A stretch of 64,000 bases of DNA, taken from Nostoc sp. LEGE 12450 (lineage in GTDB: Bacteria; Cyanobacteriota; Cyanobacteriia; Cyanobacteriales; Nostocaceae). A program made the position numbers and the translations under genes. This document shows, one piece after another, positions 1-10,136 of the stretch. Where the stretch lies: assembly GCF_015206895.1 (NCBI RefSeq), contig NZ_JADEXU010000021.1, positions 1-64,000 on the forward strand, read 5' to 3'. Position 1 is the first letter of the stretch, and each line of letters starts with the position of its first letter. A model generated the notes under the pieces. It had not been told where the DNA came from and searched no databases. It saw only the letters and a program-made list of their open reading frames with translations.

Positions 1-48
1 TTGAGTATAATTATTCTCCTTGTCCCCTTGTCCTCTTCCCCATGCCCC

Positions 49-2403
49 TCATCCCTTTTGCCCAACCAAAAAATAAGTTGTCATTTTCCCTTTGCCTTTA
101 ATTTCGATTTCGCCCCGCTTTTGAAATAAAAATTCATTACACAAAGATTTATAAGTATCTTCTGTAACCTGGATTTTACCAACAATACCTTGAGATTCCA
201 TGCAGTTAGCGAGATTTACCGTGTCTCCCCAGAGATCGCAAGTAAATTTGTTGAGGTCAATTACTCCCGCGACTACGGAACCACTATGGATGCCGATACG
301 GATGTTGAAGTTTTGGTTATTTTCAGTATTAAATAGAGCGATCGCAGTTTGGATATGTAGTGCCATAAGAGCGATCGCTTGAGCATGATCTGGGCGGCGT
401 GTAGGTAAACCACCAACTACCATATAAGCATCACCAATGTTTTTGATTCTCTCTAAACCATATTGTTCGGTGAGGCAATCGAAAGTTGAGAAAATCGAGT
501 TCAGTAAGTTTACCACTTGAATTGCACTCATAGAAGCAGCAATTTCGGTAAAGCCGACAATATCTGCAAATAAAACTGTGACCTCAGCAAATTCTTCAGC
601 AATGTTAGCTGATTCTTCTTTCAGTTCCTTGGAGATTGCAGTTGGCAAAATATTCAGCAATAAACTTTCGGTTTCTTCCTGCTGATGACGCAGCAGCGCT
701 TCTTCTGCTGCTATTCGCTGGGTGACATTGCGAAATATGCCACGAACTGCAACTGGATGACCTTCGGAAAACTTACAGTTAATATTACCTTCTAAAAAAA
801 TTGTTTGACCATCTTTAGTAACGAATGCCGCTTTTACTTGATCGAACTTTTCTCCTGAGAGTACGCGATAAAACCTTTGCCAACATTCTTGTTTAAACTC
901 TGGATGTATAATATCGAAAATGGTCATATTCGCAATTTCAGCTTCGCTATATCCTAAAGTTTCTTGCCATGCAAGATTGACATACAAAAAACGACCATAG
1001 ACATTGACAGATTGAATCAAGTCATTAGCATTTTCAAATAAATCCCGATAGCGTTCTTCGCTTTCTATCAGAGCATCTTCTGCTTGTTTGCGTTTGATAA
1101 ACTGGGCGATTTGACTACCAATAGAACCCATCATTTTCAATAAGTCTTTATCTTTTGGTTGTACGTCACGGCTAAAGAAAACCATCACTCCTAAGATTTC
1201 ACTATCGTCTAAGATAGGGAAACCAAAGGCTGCGTGCAATCCAGCTTCAGCCGCAGGTTGCGATCGCCTTGTGTCTCCATCTTCTGTGATATCTTTAATC
1301 CATAAGGGCAAACGTCTAATCCAAATTCGACCAGGTAAGCCAATACCGGGAGTATAGGTAGTTTGCCAGGTGATTGCCTTAAACTCTCGCACAGAAATTA
1401 CTCGACTTGACCAAATTTCCACACACCTTAGTATTGCATTGATGCTGTGTCCCTGTACCGAAGTGCTAATATATTGACTTGGTGCCCAAAGTTCACCTAA
1501 ATGCCATCCCAGGTTTTGACAAATCGACTGCAAAATTTGCGGAATTGCCTGCTTTACGCTCTGGGATTCTGATAATATCCGAGTGATAGCATACTGGGTA
1601 CTTGTACGCTGTTCTCGGTATTGTCGAGCCGTAATATCCCGACCAATGTAGACAATATCTTCTAATCCTTGTATTTTTTTCGGAATTACTGAACAAGAAA
1701 AAGCAATCAACCGCTTTTCTCTAGTTTTAGTTCGACAAACTACCTCTAAATTATGGAAATTTTGCCGGAAATAATAATTTTTAAAAATTGATTCTATTAA
1801 AAAATGATCGTCATCAATTATCAGAGATAGTGGACGATTAATTAATTCTTCTTCACTAAAACCAAATAATTCTTGAGCAGCATTGTTTACCTTTTTAATA
1901 TTGCCTTTGCTACTAGTTACTAACAAAGCATCTGGCATTGAGTTAATTATTTTTTCCATATAATTATTGTATGCTGTTAAAGCATCCATTCGCAGTTTTT
2001 CTTCATAAGTTTGCTGTGCTAAACTTTGCTTTAAAATAAATTTATTTGTAACATTTTCAATGAAAATAATTAATTGATTTCTAAATTTATTTTCATGCTG
2101 GTTGCCGATGATATATATATTTATGTATATATATTTCTGATTTGAACGTCGTCCAATTGCTTCTAACTCAAATAGTTGCTGCTCTCCTCGCAAAATAGCT
2201 TGCAAAATCTTTTCAAGTCCGATAAACTCAGGAAAACTTAGCCGGATATCTTTTCCCCGGATCACCTCTTCAGGACTATCTGCAAACCGTTGCACTTGCT
2301 CTGATTTATTTATAATGCAGAAATTATCATCCAGTTCCAAATGTTCAAATTTATCTGGTAATGAAGGTTTGTTGAAAATCCGATTTAGTAGTTGGTCTTT
2401 CAT
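49..2403 (-). CDS. PAS/GAF sensor class III adenylate/guanylate cyclase, catalytic Arg replaced
   Basis: Predicted multidomain cyclase that would make cAMP from ATP. From the ATG at 2403 (784 aa) I see, in order, a PAS-like region (about 25-115), a second PAS (about 150-265), a GAF (about 270-430), a third PAS (about 455-575) and a class III cyclase domain (about 605-775). The metal-binding aspartates are present (D614 in LFADIVGF, D658 in NIGDAYM), as are the adenine-selecting K654 and D723 and the transition-state asparagine N730. The arginine expected four residues after N730 is a cysteine (C734), so activity is uncertain. No membrane segment is evident, suggesting a cytoplasmic sensor. 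The frame is open to a TTG at 2451, but the ATG at 2403 is the likelier start. Neither has a clear Shine-Dalgarno. The family call is firm; the cAMP product is inferred. Confidence 0.9.
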   Translation of the reverse strand: MKDQLLNRIFNKPSLPDKFEHLELDDNFCIINKSEQVQRFADSPEEVIRGKDIRLSFPEFIGLEKILQAILRGEQQLFELEAIGRRSNQKYIYINIYIIGNQHENKFRNQLIIFIENVTNKFILKQSLAQQTYEEKLRMDALTAYNNYMEKIINSMPDALLVTSSKGNIKKVNNAAQELFGFSEEELINRPLSLIIDDDHFLIESIFKNYYFRQNFHNLEVVCRTKTREKRLIAFSCSVIPKKIQGLEDIVYIGRDITARQYREQRTSTQYAITRILSESQSVKQAIPQILQSICQNLGWHLGELWAPSQYISTSVQGHSINAILRCVEIWSSRVISVREFKAITWQTTYTPGIGLPGRIWIRRLPLWIKDITEDGDTRRSQPAAEAGLHAAFGFPILDDSEILGVMVFFSRDVQPKDKDLLKMMGSIGSQIAQFIKRKQAEDALIESEERYRDLFENANDLIQSVNVYGRFLYVNLAWQETLGYSEAEIANMTIFDIIHPEFKQECWQRFYRVLSGEKFDQVKAAFVTKDGQTIFLEGNINCKFSEGHPVAVRGIFRNVTQRIAAEEALLRHQQEETESLLLNILPTAISKELKEESANIAEEFAEVTVLFADIVGFTEIAASMSAIQVVNLLNSIFSTFDCLTEQYGLERIKNIGDAYMVVGGLPTRRPDHAQAIALMALHIQTAIALFNTENNQNFNIRIGIHSGSVVAGVIDLNKFTCDLWGDTVNLANCMESQGIVGKIQVTEDTYKSLCNEFLFQKRGEIEIKGKGKMTTYFLVGQKG

Positions 2404-3159
2404 TGTAGTTTTATAAAAAAACTTGATATTTATCTTTAAAAGGAAAAGCAAAAAACGATATTTAAGGGTGTAAGAATAGAAAATGCCAATTAATTACTAC
2501 TATATAACAGCATAACTCTGTCAATAACTCAGAAATCATAAGTTAGGAATAACGATTGGTAATATAACATCACTGATTAATAATCATCTTAGCTGTGGTT
2601 TCAAATGTTTGCTCAGAAGACAAGTCTGTCTCATCAAGATTTGTAGAAGTTGTTAATACTCAGTTTTTTAATGATATTAATATTAATATTAATTTATCAA
2701 ATATGAGATTTTTATGACTTAACTAAGTGTCTTTGAGCGAAAACGGCTATGAGTAGGCTTTGATTTGGCTAATCAGAATTAAGTAAGCATCAATAATATA
2801 TGTTATATCTTTTGGAGGATTGACAATCGAATAAAATTTTGTTTTTAGCTGCTTATACTCAAGAACGTAGTTTCTAAGCGATCGCCAGTTTAACAAAACC
2901 ACTCGCAATATGGTTAAGTTCAAGTTTTAATAACCTTTTAAGCCTTGTCGTTACCCACATCTGAGCCTTCTAAGATGGGGATATGACATTTCTCTAAAGA
3001 GGACTAGTATTTAGATGATTTCAGTCCACTTAGAATGGACTTTGGCTATCAGCCTTGCACTTCAGTTTAGGATGGGATGTCGAGCAAGTGCGATATTTTA
3101 AAAAGTATAAAAAATTATTCTGTAATATAATAAATTGTGCTTTTTATTAAATATCATTT
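2404..3159. other. Intergenic region with a small palindromic repeat
   Basis: AT-rich gap between the divergent cyclase and xylanase genes, so both promoters should lie here. About 2960-3090 is less AT-rich and contains a short hairpin (AGTCCA, 7-base loop, TGGACT, near 3023-3041) and phrases typical of dispersed Nostoc repeats. I see no gene in it. Confidence 0.4.
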
Positions 3160-4323
3160 ATGCCTTATCGCAGAAAATTTTTAAAAAGAGCAGGATACAC
3201 AACCCTTTCTGCCTTATTGACTATGGGGTTTTTACAAAAGGATAGGCAGAAGGAAGATGGTACCACAAATGCTGCTACGGCAAATTATCTAAGTGCAAGC
3301 GCAAATGTCAATTCTCCCCTTCGACAATTAGCAGCTGCCAAAGGAAAGCGTTATGGCGCAGCAGTTTCTAGTGAATTTTTGCTACAAGAGAAGGGTTACG
3401 CTGACCTAATTGCTCGTGAATGTTCGATAGTGACACCAAATGGTGAATTAAAATGGAACGCCACTGAACCACAGCCAGGAAAATTTACTTTTGAGTCAGC
3501 AGATGCGATCGCTGGTTTCTGCCAAAAGCATAATATACAATTGCATGGGCATACCCTTTTCTGGCACATGGGAAAACCAGACTGGCTACCTTATCCCCCC
3601 ACTCTTAAAATGCTCGAACGCCATGTTAAAGGAGTTATGGGACATTATCGCAATAGCCCTGTTTTAAAGTCTTGGGATATTGCCAATGAAATTATCGCTG
3701 ATAGTGAAAATGAAACTGATAATCCTACCTACGGTTTGCGTAAAGGGGTAAAACGAGAATTAATTCGAGATTTGTTTTTAATTGCGGCTTCAGTTGATAA
3801 CACCAAGAAATTTTACTTAAACGATTTCGGCATTGAAGGCGCTACATGGAAATCAGATCGTTTCTTAAAAATGGTCGAATATCTGAAGAATAGTGACGTT
3901 AAAATTGATGGTGCAGGTATCCAATCACATTTATGGTTTTCTACTGCTTATGGTTTTGATCAAAAAGGATTTAATTCTGTCTTAAAACGGCTTAACGATC
4001 TTCAAGTTAAACCAATAATCACAGAATTAGACATTATCATTGATGCCCCACTGCCTGATAGTATCAAAAAGCTAGATCAGATGGTAGCCGACAGTTACAA
4101 GCGATATCTTGACCTCTGCTTTGCGGCTGGAGTTGATACTGTAATTACATGGGGAATCACCGACCGTCATACCTGGATACGTCATCCCGACTGGATGCCA
4201 GGAAAAACCTTTAGAAACAATCCAAGTCTCTGGAAATTCCTGCGTCCACTTCCCTTCGATGAAAACCTGCAACCTAAACTTGCTCGTAACGCTATTGCCC
4301 AGGCTTTTCAGCAAGCAACTTAA
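3160..4323 (+). CDS. Secreted glycoside hydrolase family 10 (endo-1,4-beta-xylanase)
   Basis: 387 aa enzyme of family GH10, which cleaves internal beta-1,4-xylosidic bonds with retention of configuration. The acid/base is E177 in SWDIANEI and the nucleophile is E289 in IITELDIII. The substrate-cleft motif GHTLFWH and the late motif WGITDRHTWI are also present, so the enzyme looks intact. The N-terminus RRKFLKRAG followed by a hydrophobic stretch resembles a twin-arginine export signal, so the product is probably periplasmic or extracellular. The gene converges on the exopolysaccharide block. A role in trimming or remodelling the cell's own xylose-containing polysaccharide, rather than eating plant xylan, is plausible but inferred. 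The start is the ATG at 3160. Confidence 0.93.
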   Translation: MPYRRKFLKRAGYTTLSALLTMGFLQKDRQKEDGTTNAATANYLSASANVNSPLRQLAAAKGKRYGAAVSSEFLLQEKGYADLIARECSIVTPNGELKWNATEPQPGKFTFESADAIAGFCQKHNIQLHGHTLFWHMGKPDWLPYPPTLKMLERHVKGVMGHYRNSPVLKSWDIANEIIADSENETDNPTYGLRKGVKRELIRDLFLIAASVDNTKKFYLNDFGIEGATWKSDRFLKMVEYLKNSDVKIDGAGIQSHLWFSTAYGFDQKGFNSVLKRLNDLQVKPIITELDIIIDAPLPDSIKKLDQMVADSYKRYLDLCFAAGVDTVITWGITDRHTWIRHPDWMPGKTFRNNPSLWKFLRPLPFDENLQPKLARNAIAQAFQQAT

Positions 4324-4340
4324 TACTTCACCCAGACACA

Positions 4341-4362
4341 AATAGCACTTTCAAGTGTTATT
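4341..4362. terminator. Candidate bidirectional terminator hairpin
   Basis: A 10-bp inverted repeat with one mismatched pair and a two-base centre (AATAGCACTT / AAGTGTTATT) lies between the convergent xylanase and WecG-type genes. A second, weaker hairpin (TCATCA / TGATGA) follows near 4390-4408. There is no long T-run, so the assignment rests on position and symmetry. Confidence 0.45.
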
Positions 4363-4510
4363 CTCAATGAAGTATGTGGAGATATTATTCATCATTTACG
4401 ATGATGAGATATAAAGTGCCTTGAAGTAATTAATGATTAAGTCTTAATACAGTATTACATAAATTCGTGACAATTTGAGTGACGTACTGGTGAGGCTTGA
4501 CGAAACTCAA

Positions 4511-5335
4511 TTACGCTACAAACTTGTGGAATCTTGTAGTGAGAAATAGCAGCATTCTATTTTTTTTTTGTTGGCTTGGCATACTCCAAATTTCTCGTAA
4601 AAATAGTGTAGCTACAAACCAAGGCTCAAGCAAGTAACGTCTCCAAAGTCTTTTCGGTTCAGATAACAAGCGATACAACCATTCCAAGCCAACTCTTCCC
4701 ATCCAGCGAGGAGGAGTAGGCACTACTCCTGCTACATAGTCCATACAGGCTCCACTAGTCAAAATAGTGTTGGCATAAATATATTCCAGATTTTCCGAAA
4801 TCCAATGCTCTTGGCGTGGCATACCCATCCCCACCATTAATACATGAGGTTTGTAAGCATTAATTGCAGCCAGAGTAGCGAGATTTTCTTCACTATCTTT
4901 ATCCATATCAATATAACCATGAGCGCAAGCAATCTGTAAACCAGGAAATTTCTCACGCAAAATATTTGCTCCTTGTTCCGCCACTCCTGGCTTTGAACCT
5001 AAATAGAATACACGCCAGTCTTTATTAGCGGCTTCTGCCATCAGAGGCCACACCCAGTCAGCATAGGTTACTCTTTGTTCTCGTTTCATTGGAAAACCTA
5101 ACAACTTTCCAATAAACAATAGAGGCATACCATCAATATGGATATATTCAGCCTTGGCATAAAACGCTTGCATTTTTGGATCGTTATGAAAGAGATAAAG
5201 ACTATGCAAGTTGTGATTAGCAATAATCCATTTCTCGCTTTTCTCAATAGATTCTTCAATTAATAAATTTAACTCTGGGATAGAGAGTGCATCAAGTTTA
5301 ACACCAAGAAATTTATAAGAAAATCTATTTTTCAT
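4511..5335 (-). CDS. WecG/TagA/CpsF family glycosyltransferase
   Basis: 274 aa protein of the GT26 (WecG/TagA/CpsF) family, which transfers N-acetylmannosaminuronic acid, N-acetylmannosamine or another sugar to a lipid-linked acceptor. Family hallmarks visible are HIDGMPLLF, RVTYADWV, VFYLGSKPGVAE and the VGMGMPRQEHWI block. The C-terminal basic and aromatic segment (about 225-255) fits membrane-surface attachment. It is the last, most downstream gene of the minus-strand polysaccharide block, 160 bp after the preceding glycosyltransferase. The family is firm; the sugar transferred cannot be read from the sequence. Confidence 0.9.
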   Translation of the reverse strand: MKNRFSYKFLGVKLDALSIPELNLLIEESIEKSEKWIIANHNLHSLYLFHNDPKMQAFYAKAEYIHIDGMPLLFIGKLLGFPMKREQRVTYADWVWPLMAEAANKDWRVFYLGSKPGVAEQGANILREKFPGLQIACAHGYIDMDKDSEENLATLAAINAYKPHVLMVGMGMPRQEHWISENLEYIYANTILTSGACMDYVAGVVPTPPRWMGRVGLEWLYRLLSEPKRLWRRYLLEPWFVATLFLREIWSMPSQQKKNRMLLFLTTRFHKFVA

Positions 5336-5496
5336 AACTTAAAATTTTTTATTTTTAGAATTTATGAGAGTTGGTTTCAGAAGAAAGGCGATTATTGAAA
5401 AACTAATTACTAGCAATCTTTAAATATTTCAAATCTTTAATACTAAAAACATTAAATTTTGTAGACGTATATATTCTTTGAAATAAATAAATTTAG

Positions 5497-6648
5497 CTAA
5501 GAACGATTTACTTCCATAAGAATTTGTGCGATATTCTGCGCTCTTGCATTCCAAGAATATTTCTCTGTAATTAAGGTATACGCTGTATCTACAATTGATT
5601 GATACTTATCAAAATTCGAAGCTGCATCTAGCACTGTATTAGCGACTTCTTCAGTAGAGTATCCTGTTACTAAAAGATGTTCTAAGTGCCGAAATTCTTC
5701 TAAACCTCGCAATCCTTCTGGTGTTGATACAACTAACTTTCTACTAGCGAAATAATCTAACGCTTTATTACGAGCACCACCTGCTACTGCTTGCTTAGAG
5801 AATGGCAGCAAAGCAATATCTGCATATTTAACATGTTTAACAAAATCCTCTCTTTTAGGTAAAAATCCCAAAAAAGAAATATTAGAAGGTATTGGTTCTG
5901 AAATATCACTGCTATCCCTACCTATAACAACAAAATGTATTTTCTCCTGATGATTTTCAATATGTTTAGCAATCTGAATAGTCATTGACACAGACATATC
6001 ATTACTTGGAAACTGAAATGTTTTAGGAGCAATAAGAATCACTACTTTTGCTGGTCTAAATGCTTGATAAGGATCTTTACTCAAAAATAATTCAGCATTT
6101 AGTAAGTCTTCAGTAACTCCATTTCCGATACTATAAATATGCTCTGGAGCTTTCCCATACCACTGGGAAATTAGTTTAGGAATTGAGTCACCTGCTGCAA
6201 TAATTGGACTACCAGAAAATATCAGAATTCCCTGAGCAATATATGTCTTAATACATTGTACAAACTCTTTGAAAGGATTGGCAACCGAAAACAAGCGCAT
6301 CCAATATTCATACGCTGAAAATGTATGAAAATCTAAGACAAGAGAGAAATTTCTGCGTTTTCTAAGCTTAAGTGAAATCAAAGCAGCTAATCCAGGTAAA
6401 GTTTCTTGAGCGTAAACGATATCTGGACAAAAATCATCAATACATTTTTCTATAGTTTGAATATATGACTTCAGGCTTCTTGACCCAATCGAAATAGAAG
6501 GTGCATACTTAACAGATGAACAATCTAATCCTAGCTGAAAAACATCAAAATCTTTAGTTAGATATTGTCCTAGATAAAAAGGTCTAGTAAATGCACCAAA
6601 TGGTTGGCTAGAATCAAGTGTTGAGACAATTAGTAAACGTTTGCCCAT
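5497..6648 (-). CDS. Glycosyltransferase, GT4-like (GT-B fold)
   Basis: 383 aa predicted glycosyltransferase of the polysaccharide block. The N-terminal half begins with KRLLIVSTLDSSQPFGAF, typical of a GT-B acceptor domain. The C-terminal half carries a donor-binding domain with LPFSKQAVAGGARNKALDYF and a following EGLRGLE, at the place where GT4 enzymes bind the nucleotide sugar. There is no signal peptide. It lies 160 bp upstream of the WecG-type gene and about 115 bp downstream of a GT2 gene on the same strand, so all probably share a transcript. The substrate is unknown. Confidence 0.8.
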   Translation of the reverse strand: MGKRLLIVSTLDSSQPFGAFTRPFYLGQYLTKDFDVFQLGLDCSSVKYAPSISIGSRSLKSYIQTIEKCIDDFCPDIVYAQETLPGLAALISLKLRKRRNFSLVLDFHTFSAYEYWMRLFSVANPFKEFVQCIKTYIAQGILIFSGSPIIAAGDSIPKLISQWYGKAPEHIYSIGNGVTEDLLNAELFLSKDPYQAFRPAKVVILIAPKTFQFPSNDMSVSMTIQIAKHIENHQEKIHFVVIGRDSSDISEPIPSNISFLGFLPKREDFVKHVKYADIALLPFSKQAVAGGARNKALDYFASRKLVVSTPEGLRGLEEFRHLEHLLVTGYSTEEVANTVLDAASNFDKYQSIVDTAYTLITEKYSWNARAQNIAQILMEVNRS

Positions 6649-6763
6649 AATCTATTGATGATTTAAATATCTAAAGGATTTATTTTTGGAACTACATTTT
6701 TTCATTTATTTAGATAGTTATAAATTAGCCAAACATCATTAGTTAATGATCCTAGTAGCAGAA

Positions 6764-7657
6764 TCAAACTTCTGAGTTGCTTTGGTTAATATCTTCAGAA
6801 AATGTGGGAGAGATTGCCAAATTTTTGTAACCAATAATTGCTCTTATATAGGGTAAAAACCAATAGAATATCCATAACGGCCCAGAGTGTCTGATACAAA
6901 ATATAGTCCAGGGTTTTAATGGAAATCCTTTAATTTGCAACGCCTTTTTTAAGCGCTCTAATATACTTAAATTAGTATCTACCCAACTGTTATGGATAGA
7001 GTTTTTAGTACAAGTACCAATATATCCAGGAGCTACCCATATTTGACAACCCAATTTACGCGCTCTGAGGGCATAATCTAAATCTCCTAAACTGTGAATA
7101 AAAGCTGTATCAATATTGCCAACTTTTACAGCAACAGTTTTAGGGATTAGTACACAGTTACCATACATAGCATCGCAGTTTTGAATAACCGAACTTGGTT
7201 CTAAAAATTCAAATTTGTTAGAATACCACTTTTTAGATTTTACTGCTCCTCCATAGGTTGCTTTTCCTGTCATTGGGTCTTTAGTTGAACCAACTACAAT
7301 TGAGTCTGGATAACCTTGTGCAATCAAATCTTGATGAATCTGTAATACTTTGCTGACAGCATTGGGTTCTAGAAATGTGTCATCATTCAACCATAGATAA
7401 TAATCATATTGATTCTTTATCGCCTCATCAAAGGCAAGATGCATTCCTCCTACCCAAAATAAATTACCATTACCCTGAAGAATATGTACGTCTGGATATT
7501 CTGCTTTGATAGCTTGTGCAGTCCCGTCAGAGCTACCATCATCAGTTAGATAAACATCACAATGATGTTTTTGCTCATATAAAGTATGTAGACAGGCAAG
7601 AGTTGTATTACGCCTGTTATGACAGGTCATAACTACAGCTATATTTGCTTTTTTCAT
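6764..7657 (-). CDS. GT2 family glycosyltransferase (rhamnosyltransferase-like)
   Basis: GT-A fold family 2 enzyme, 297 aa from the chosen ATG at 7657. It opens with KKANIAVVMTCHNRRN and has the nucleotide-binding DDGSSDGT and the metal-binding YLWLNDDTFLE, like rhamnosyl- or galactofuranosyl-transferases acting on lipid-linked repeat units. The open frame extends to 7699, but the internal ATG has a good GAGGT ribosome-binding site six to ten bases upstream and begins exactly where the family begins. It sits inside the minus-strand polysaccharide block. Its sugar donor cannot be assigned. Confidence 0.88.
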   Translation of the reverse strand: MKKANIAVVMTCHNRRNTTLACLHTLYEQKHHCDVYLTDDGSSDGTAQAIKAEYPDVHILQGNGNLFWVGGMHLAFDEAIKNQYDYYLWLNDDTFLEPNAVSKVLQIHQDLIAQGYPDSIVVGSTKDPMTGKATYGGAVKSKKWYSNKFEFLEPSSVIQNCDAMYGNCVLIPKTVAVKVGNIDTAFIHSLGDLDYALRARKLGCQIWVAPGYIGTCTKNSIHNSWVDTNLSILERLKKALQIKGFPLKPWTIFCIRHSGPLWIFYWFLPYIRAIIGYKNLAISPTFSEDINQSNSEV

Positions 7658-7733
7658 CTTATTTACCTCACGTAATTTATATGGAAATGAGCAATACAAA
7701 TAATAAAGCTATATGTAATTATTGACATTACAT

Positions 7734-8750
7734 TTAAAGTTTAGCCATTTTTTCTATCCAGCTACTCAAATTAATATCTAAATTAAAGTTTCGTAATTTT
7801 TGTTCCATTCTTTTAACTACCAACATATATCTGTGCAAAACTGATACACGAGGCATTTTTAATCTGACAACCTCTTGACACAACCATAGATATTTTTCGG
7901 AATTGATGTTAAGTTTTTTCAACTTTTTTATTTGTGTATTCCAATCGTTATAGAAGAATAAGTTGAAATAATGAATTGATATAATATCATTCCAATGTTT
8001 AATTTGTAATTCTGTTGATAAACGGTTATGTAAAGGTAATGGATAACTATAATTAGCAGGAAGATGTTCGACGTTTTCTTCCAAGGCACATAATGTTACA
8101 GACAAGACAGACTGCTCAACAAAATAAATACCTTGGGGAGGAGTGATATCAAGGCGCATGACTTTTTCAAAATTCTCTTTCCAAGTTGTAAATATACCCG
8201 CACTCCTTCTCACAACGACCAAACCAGAATTCCAGTAAGCTCTAATCCTTTTTTTACCAATTGGTGTTTCAACAAATACCTCACGCTTTACCCCCAGCAC
8301 TTCATATAATTTTTGCCAGTACCATTCTTGAGAGTCTCGCAAACCTGTAGAACCAATTCCTTGACCATACTCAGGACGTAAACGAACGTTACAATTAACA
8401 GGCAATAAGAACTCTTTTGGCTCAGAAAAAAAGCATTTATCACTGTCTAGAAAAACTAATATTTCTGCATCAATATTTTGTTCCGCATAGGCACACGTCA
8501 GGGGCTTATTTGCTAAATAATATTCATGGAATTCTTGATTGATAGGGACTTGTTGATGATTTACTTGCAACGCTTCAAATGCTTTTTGGGTTTGCTTTGA
8601 TATTGGTTCACCTACTCTAGGATGAAAACTGTATATAGGTGTATCTTTCAATTCTCCACAGAACTTCCGAATACTTTCTGCAAGCATTAACGACTGAGCT
8701 TCTAAACGCCCAGGTTCTGTACAAATTATAAAAGCTATAGGTATTGACAT
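7734..8750 (-). CDS. Putative glycosyltransferase (GT-A-like) of the polysaccharide block
   Basis: 338 aa protein with no close family that I can name from sequence. It has a DxD-like motif in a typical GT-A setting (EILVFLDSDKCFF, about residues 93-105) and a later WNSGLVVVRRS of the kind that precedes acceptor binding in GT-A enzymes. The N-terminus IAFIICTEPGRLEAQS resembles the first beta-alpha unit of such folds. No signal peptide or membrane helix is obvious. Position between two glycosyltransferase genes on the same strand supports a role in polysaccharide synthesis. It may instead be a nucleotide-sugar-binding protein without transferase activity. Confidence 0.65.
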   Translation of the reverse strand: MSIPIAFIICTEPGRLEAQSLMLAESIRKFCGELKDTPIYSFHPRVGEPISKQTQKAFEALQVNHQQVPINQEFHEYYLANKPLTCAYAEQNIDAEILVFLDSDKCFFSEPKEFLLPVNCNVRLRPEYGQGIGSTGLRDSQEWYWQKLYEVLGVKREVFVETPIGKKRIRAYWNSGLVVVRRSAGIFTTWKENFEKVMRLDITPPQGIYFVEQSVLSVTLCALEENVEHLPANYSYPLPLHNRLSTELQIKHWNDIISIHYFNLFFYNDWNTQIKKLKKLNINSEKYLWLCQEVVRLKMPRVSVLHRYMLVVKRMEQKLRNFNLDINLSSWIEKMAKL

Positions 8751-8786
8751 ATTATGAAGTATTTATTTACTAAATTAGTTCCTAAA

Positions 8787-10046
8787 TCAAGATTTATTGG
8801 CTACCATCAATATCTCCTCAAACAAAGCTGAATAACGACGTGCTTGAAGTTCTAGGGTGAATTCTTGTTCTGCTTTCTTGCGAGCATAGAATGACAGCTT
8901 TTCTAACCTCTGCTGATTTTCAAGTACCCAGGCAATTCCTTTGGCGAAATCGTCAACTTCATAAGGGTTAGCTAAATAACCGTTTTGCTGATGATCGACA
9001 ATATCTTTTAAGCCAGTAGAATTAAATGCAACAACTGGAGTACCACAAGCGAGTGATTCAGAAGCTGTCTGTCCAAAAGATTCTTGAAGAGACGGCACAA
9101 GCATCACATCAGCTGCTGAGTAAACAGTTGCTAAAGATATATCATCATATAAATGTCCCAAATAGTATGTTTTAAAGCCCAAATCAGGCGGATTTTCAGG
9201 TTGAGATGCACCGAAAATCACCACTTCAAAATCATCCTTACATCCAGATTTACTCAATTCTTGTAGAGCTGGCTGCAACAAATGGAATCCTTTATTTCGA
9301 TCGCTTGTTGCTTCTATAGCTCCAAAGAGAATCAGCTTCTTATCTTGAGGTAACTTCAGTGTTTCTCGTGCAAAATGTTGATTAATAGGTCGATATTTTT
9401 GAGTATCCAATCCGTGAGGAATCACCTCGATTCGCAAATTCTGGAACAAAGAACTGGAACGAGCACACTCTGCTAACCAAGAACTTGGGGAAACCAGAGT
9501 TAAATTAATATTTTTCCAAGCTTTTACTTTGCGCCGCCATACCCAACGGGATAAATCCCACTCATTACTAGAGTTGAGTTGAGGGCAAGCTCCACAGGAT
9601 ACTTTGTAGCGATCGCAATTCCCCGCAACATGGCATCCTCCAGTAAAATCCCCCATATCATGAAGAGTCCAAACTAAGGGTTGCTTCAGCTTGGCAATTG
9701 TTTCTATCTGCATAAATCCTGCTCGAGTCCAATGCAAATGGATAATATCAGGAGCTAGTTTTGCAACTTTAGAAGCAACAGTATCTGGCAACCATTGAAT
9801 AGAAAACGAGCCATTACTCCGCTTAAGATAAAACTTTAATGGTAAGGCTTCAAATGTCAGTTTTGCTCGTGCGATTCCTTGAAATAGCCTAATTTCGGGT
9901 GCAAGTACTGTTTTATCATTAGTAATTTTCTCTTGCACAAGCATTCGTGAATTAACACCAATATGTCTTAATCCTTGATGCAATCTATAAGTAGCACGAG
10001 CTGCACCACCGTTGATATCAGATGTATTAATTAGTAAAATATTCAT
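8787..10046 (-). CDS. Glycosyltransferase family 4 (GT-B)
   Basis: Predicted GT4 retaining glycosyltransferase, 419 aa from the ATG at 10046. It begins MNILLINTSDINGGAARAT, the standard first strand and glycine loop. It continues with HLHWTRAGFMQ and VWTLHDMGDFTGGCH, and ends with the donor-site motif PSLQESFGQTASESLACGTP, whose EX7E glutamates are present. The frame is open to a GTG at 10115, but the extra 23 residues are poor and the ATG matches the family start. Cysteines at about 145-155 (GNCDRYKVSCGAC) are typical of a GT4 subgroup found in cyanobacterial polysaccharide clusters. The sugar is unknown. Confidence 0.9.
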   Translation of the reverse strand: MNILLINTSDINGGAARATYRLHQGLRHIGVNSRMLVQEKITNDKTVLAPEIRLFQGIARAKLTFEALPLKFYLKRSNGSFSIQWLPDTVASKVAKLAPDIIHLHWTRAGFMQIETIAKLKQPLVWTLHDMGDFTGGCHVAGNCDRYKVSCGACPQLNSSNEWDLSRWVWRRKVKAWKNINLTLVSPSSWLAECARSSSLFQNLRIEVIPHGLDTQKYRPINQHFARETLKLPQDKKLILFGAIEATSDRNKGFHLLQPALQELSKSGCKDDFEVVIFGASQPENPPDLGFKTYYLGHLYDDISLATVYSAADVMLVPSLQESFGQTASESLACGTPVVAFNSTGLKDIVDHQQNGYLANPYEVDDFAKGIAWVLENQQRLEKLSFYARKKAEQEFTLELQARRYSALFEEILMVANKS

Positions 10047-10136
10047 CGCCATAATTATTTTTTTGCATTCTCGTGAATAGCTAAATAACTTATGTTGTTG
10101 TGGCTCTACGTACACTACAACTCTTACTTGTTCAAA

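Noticed and set aside
2404-2451. Extended start of the cyclase gene
   Set aside because: The upstream codon is TTG, with no ribosome-binding site, and adds 16 residues not like the domain.
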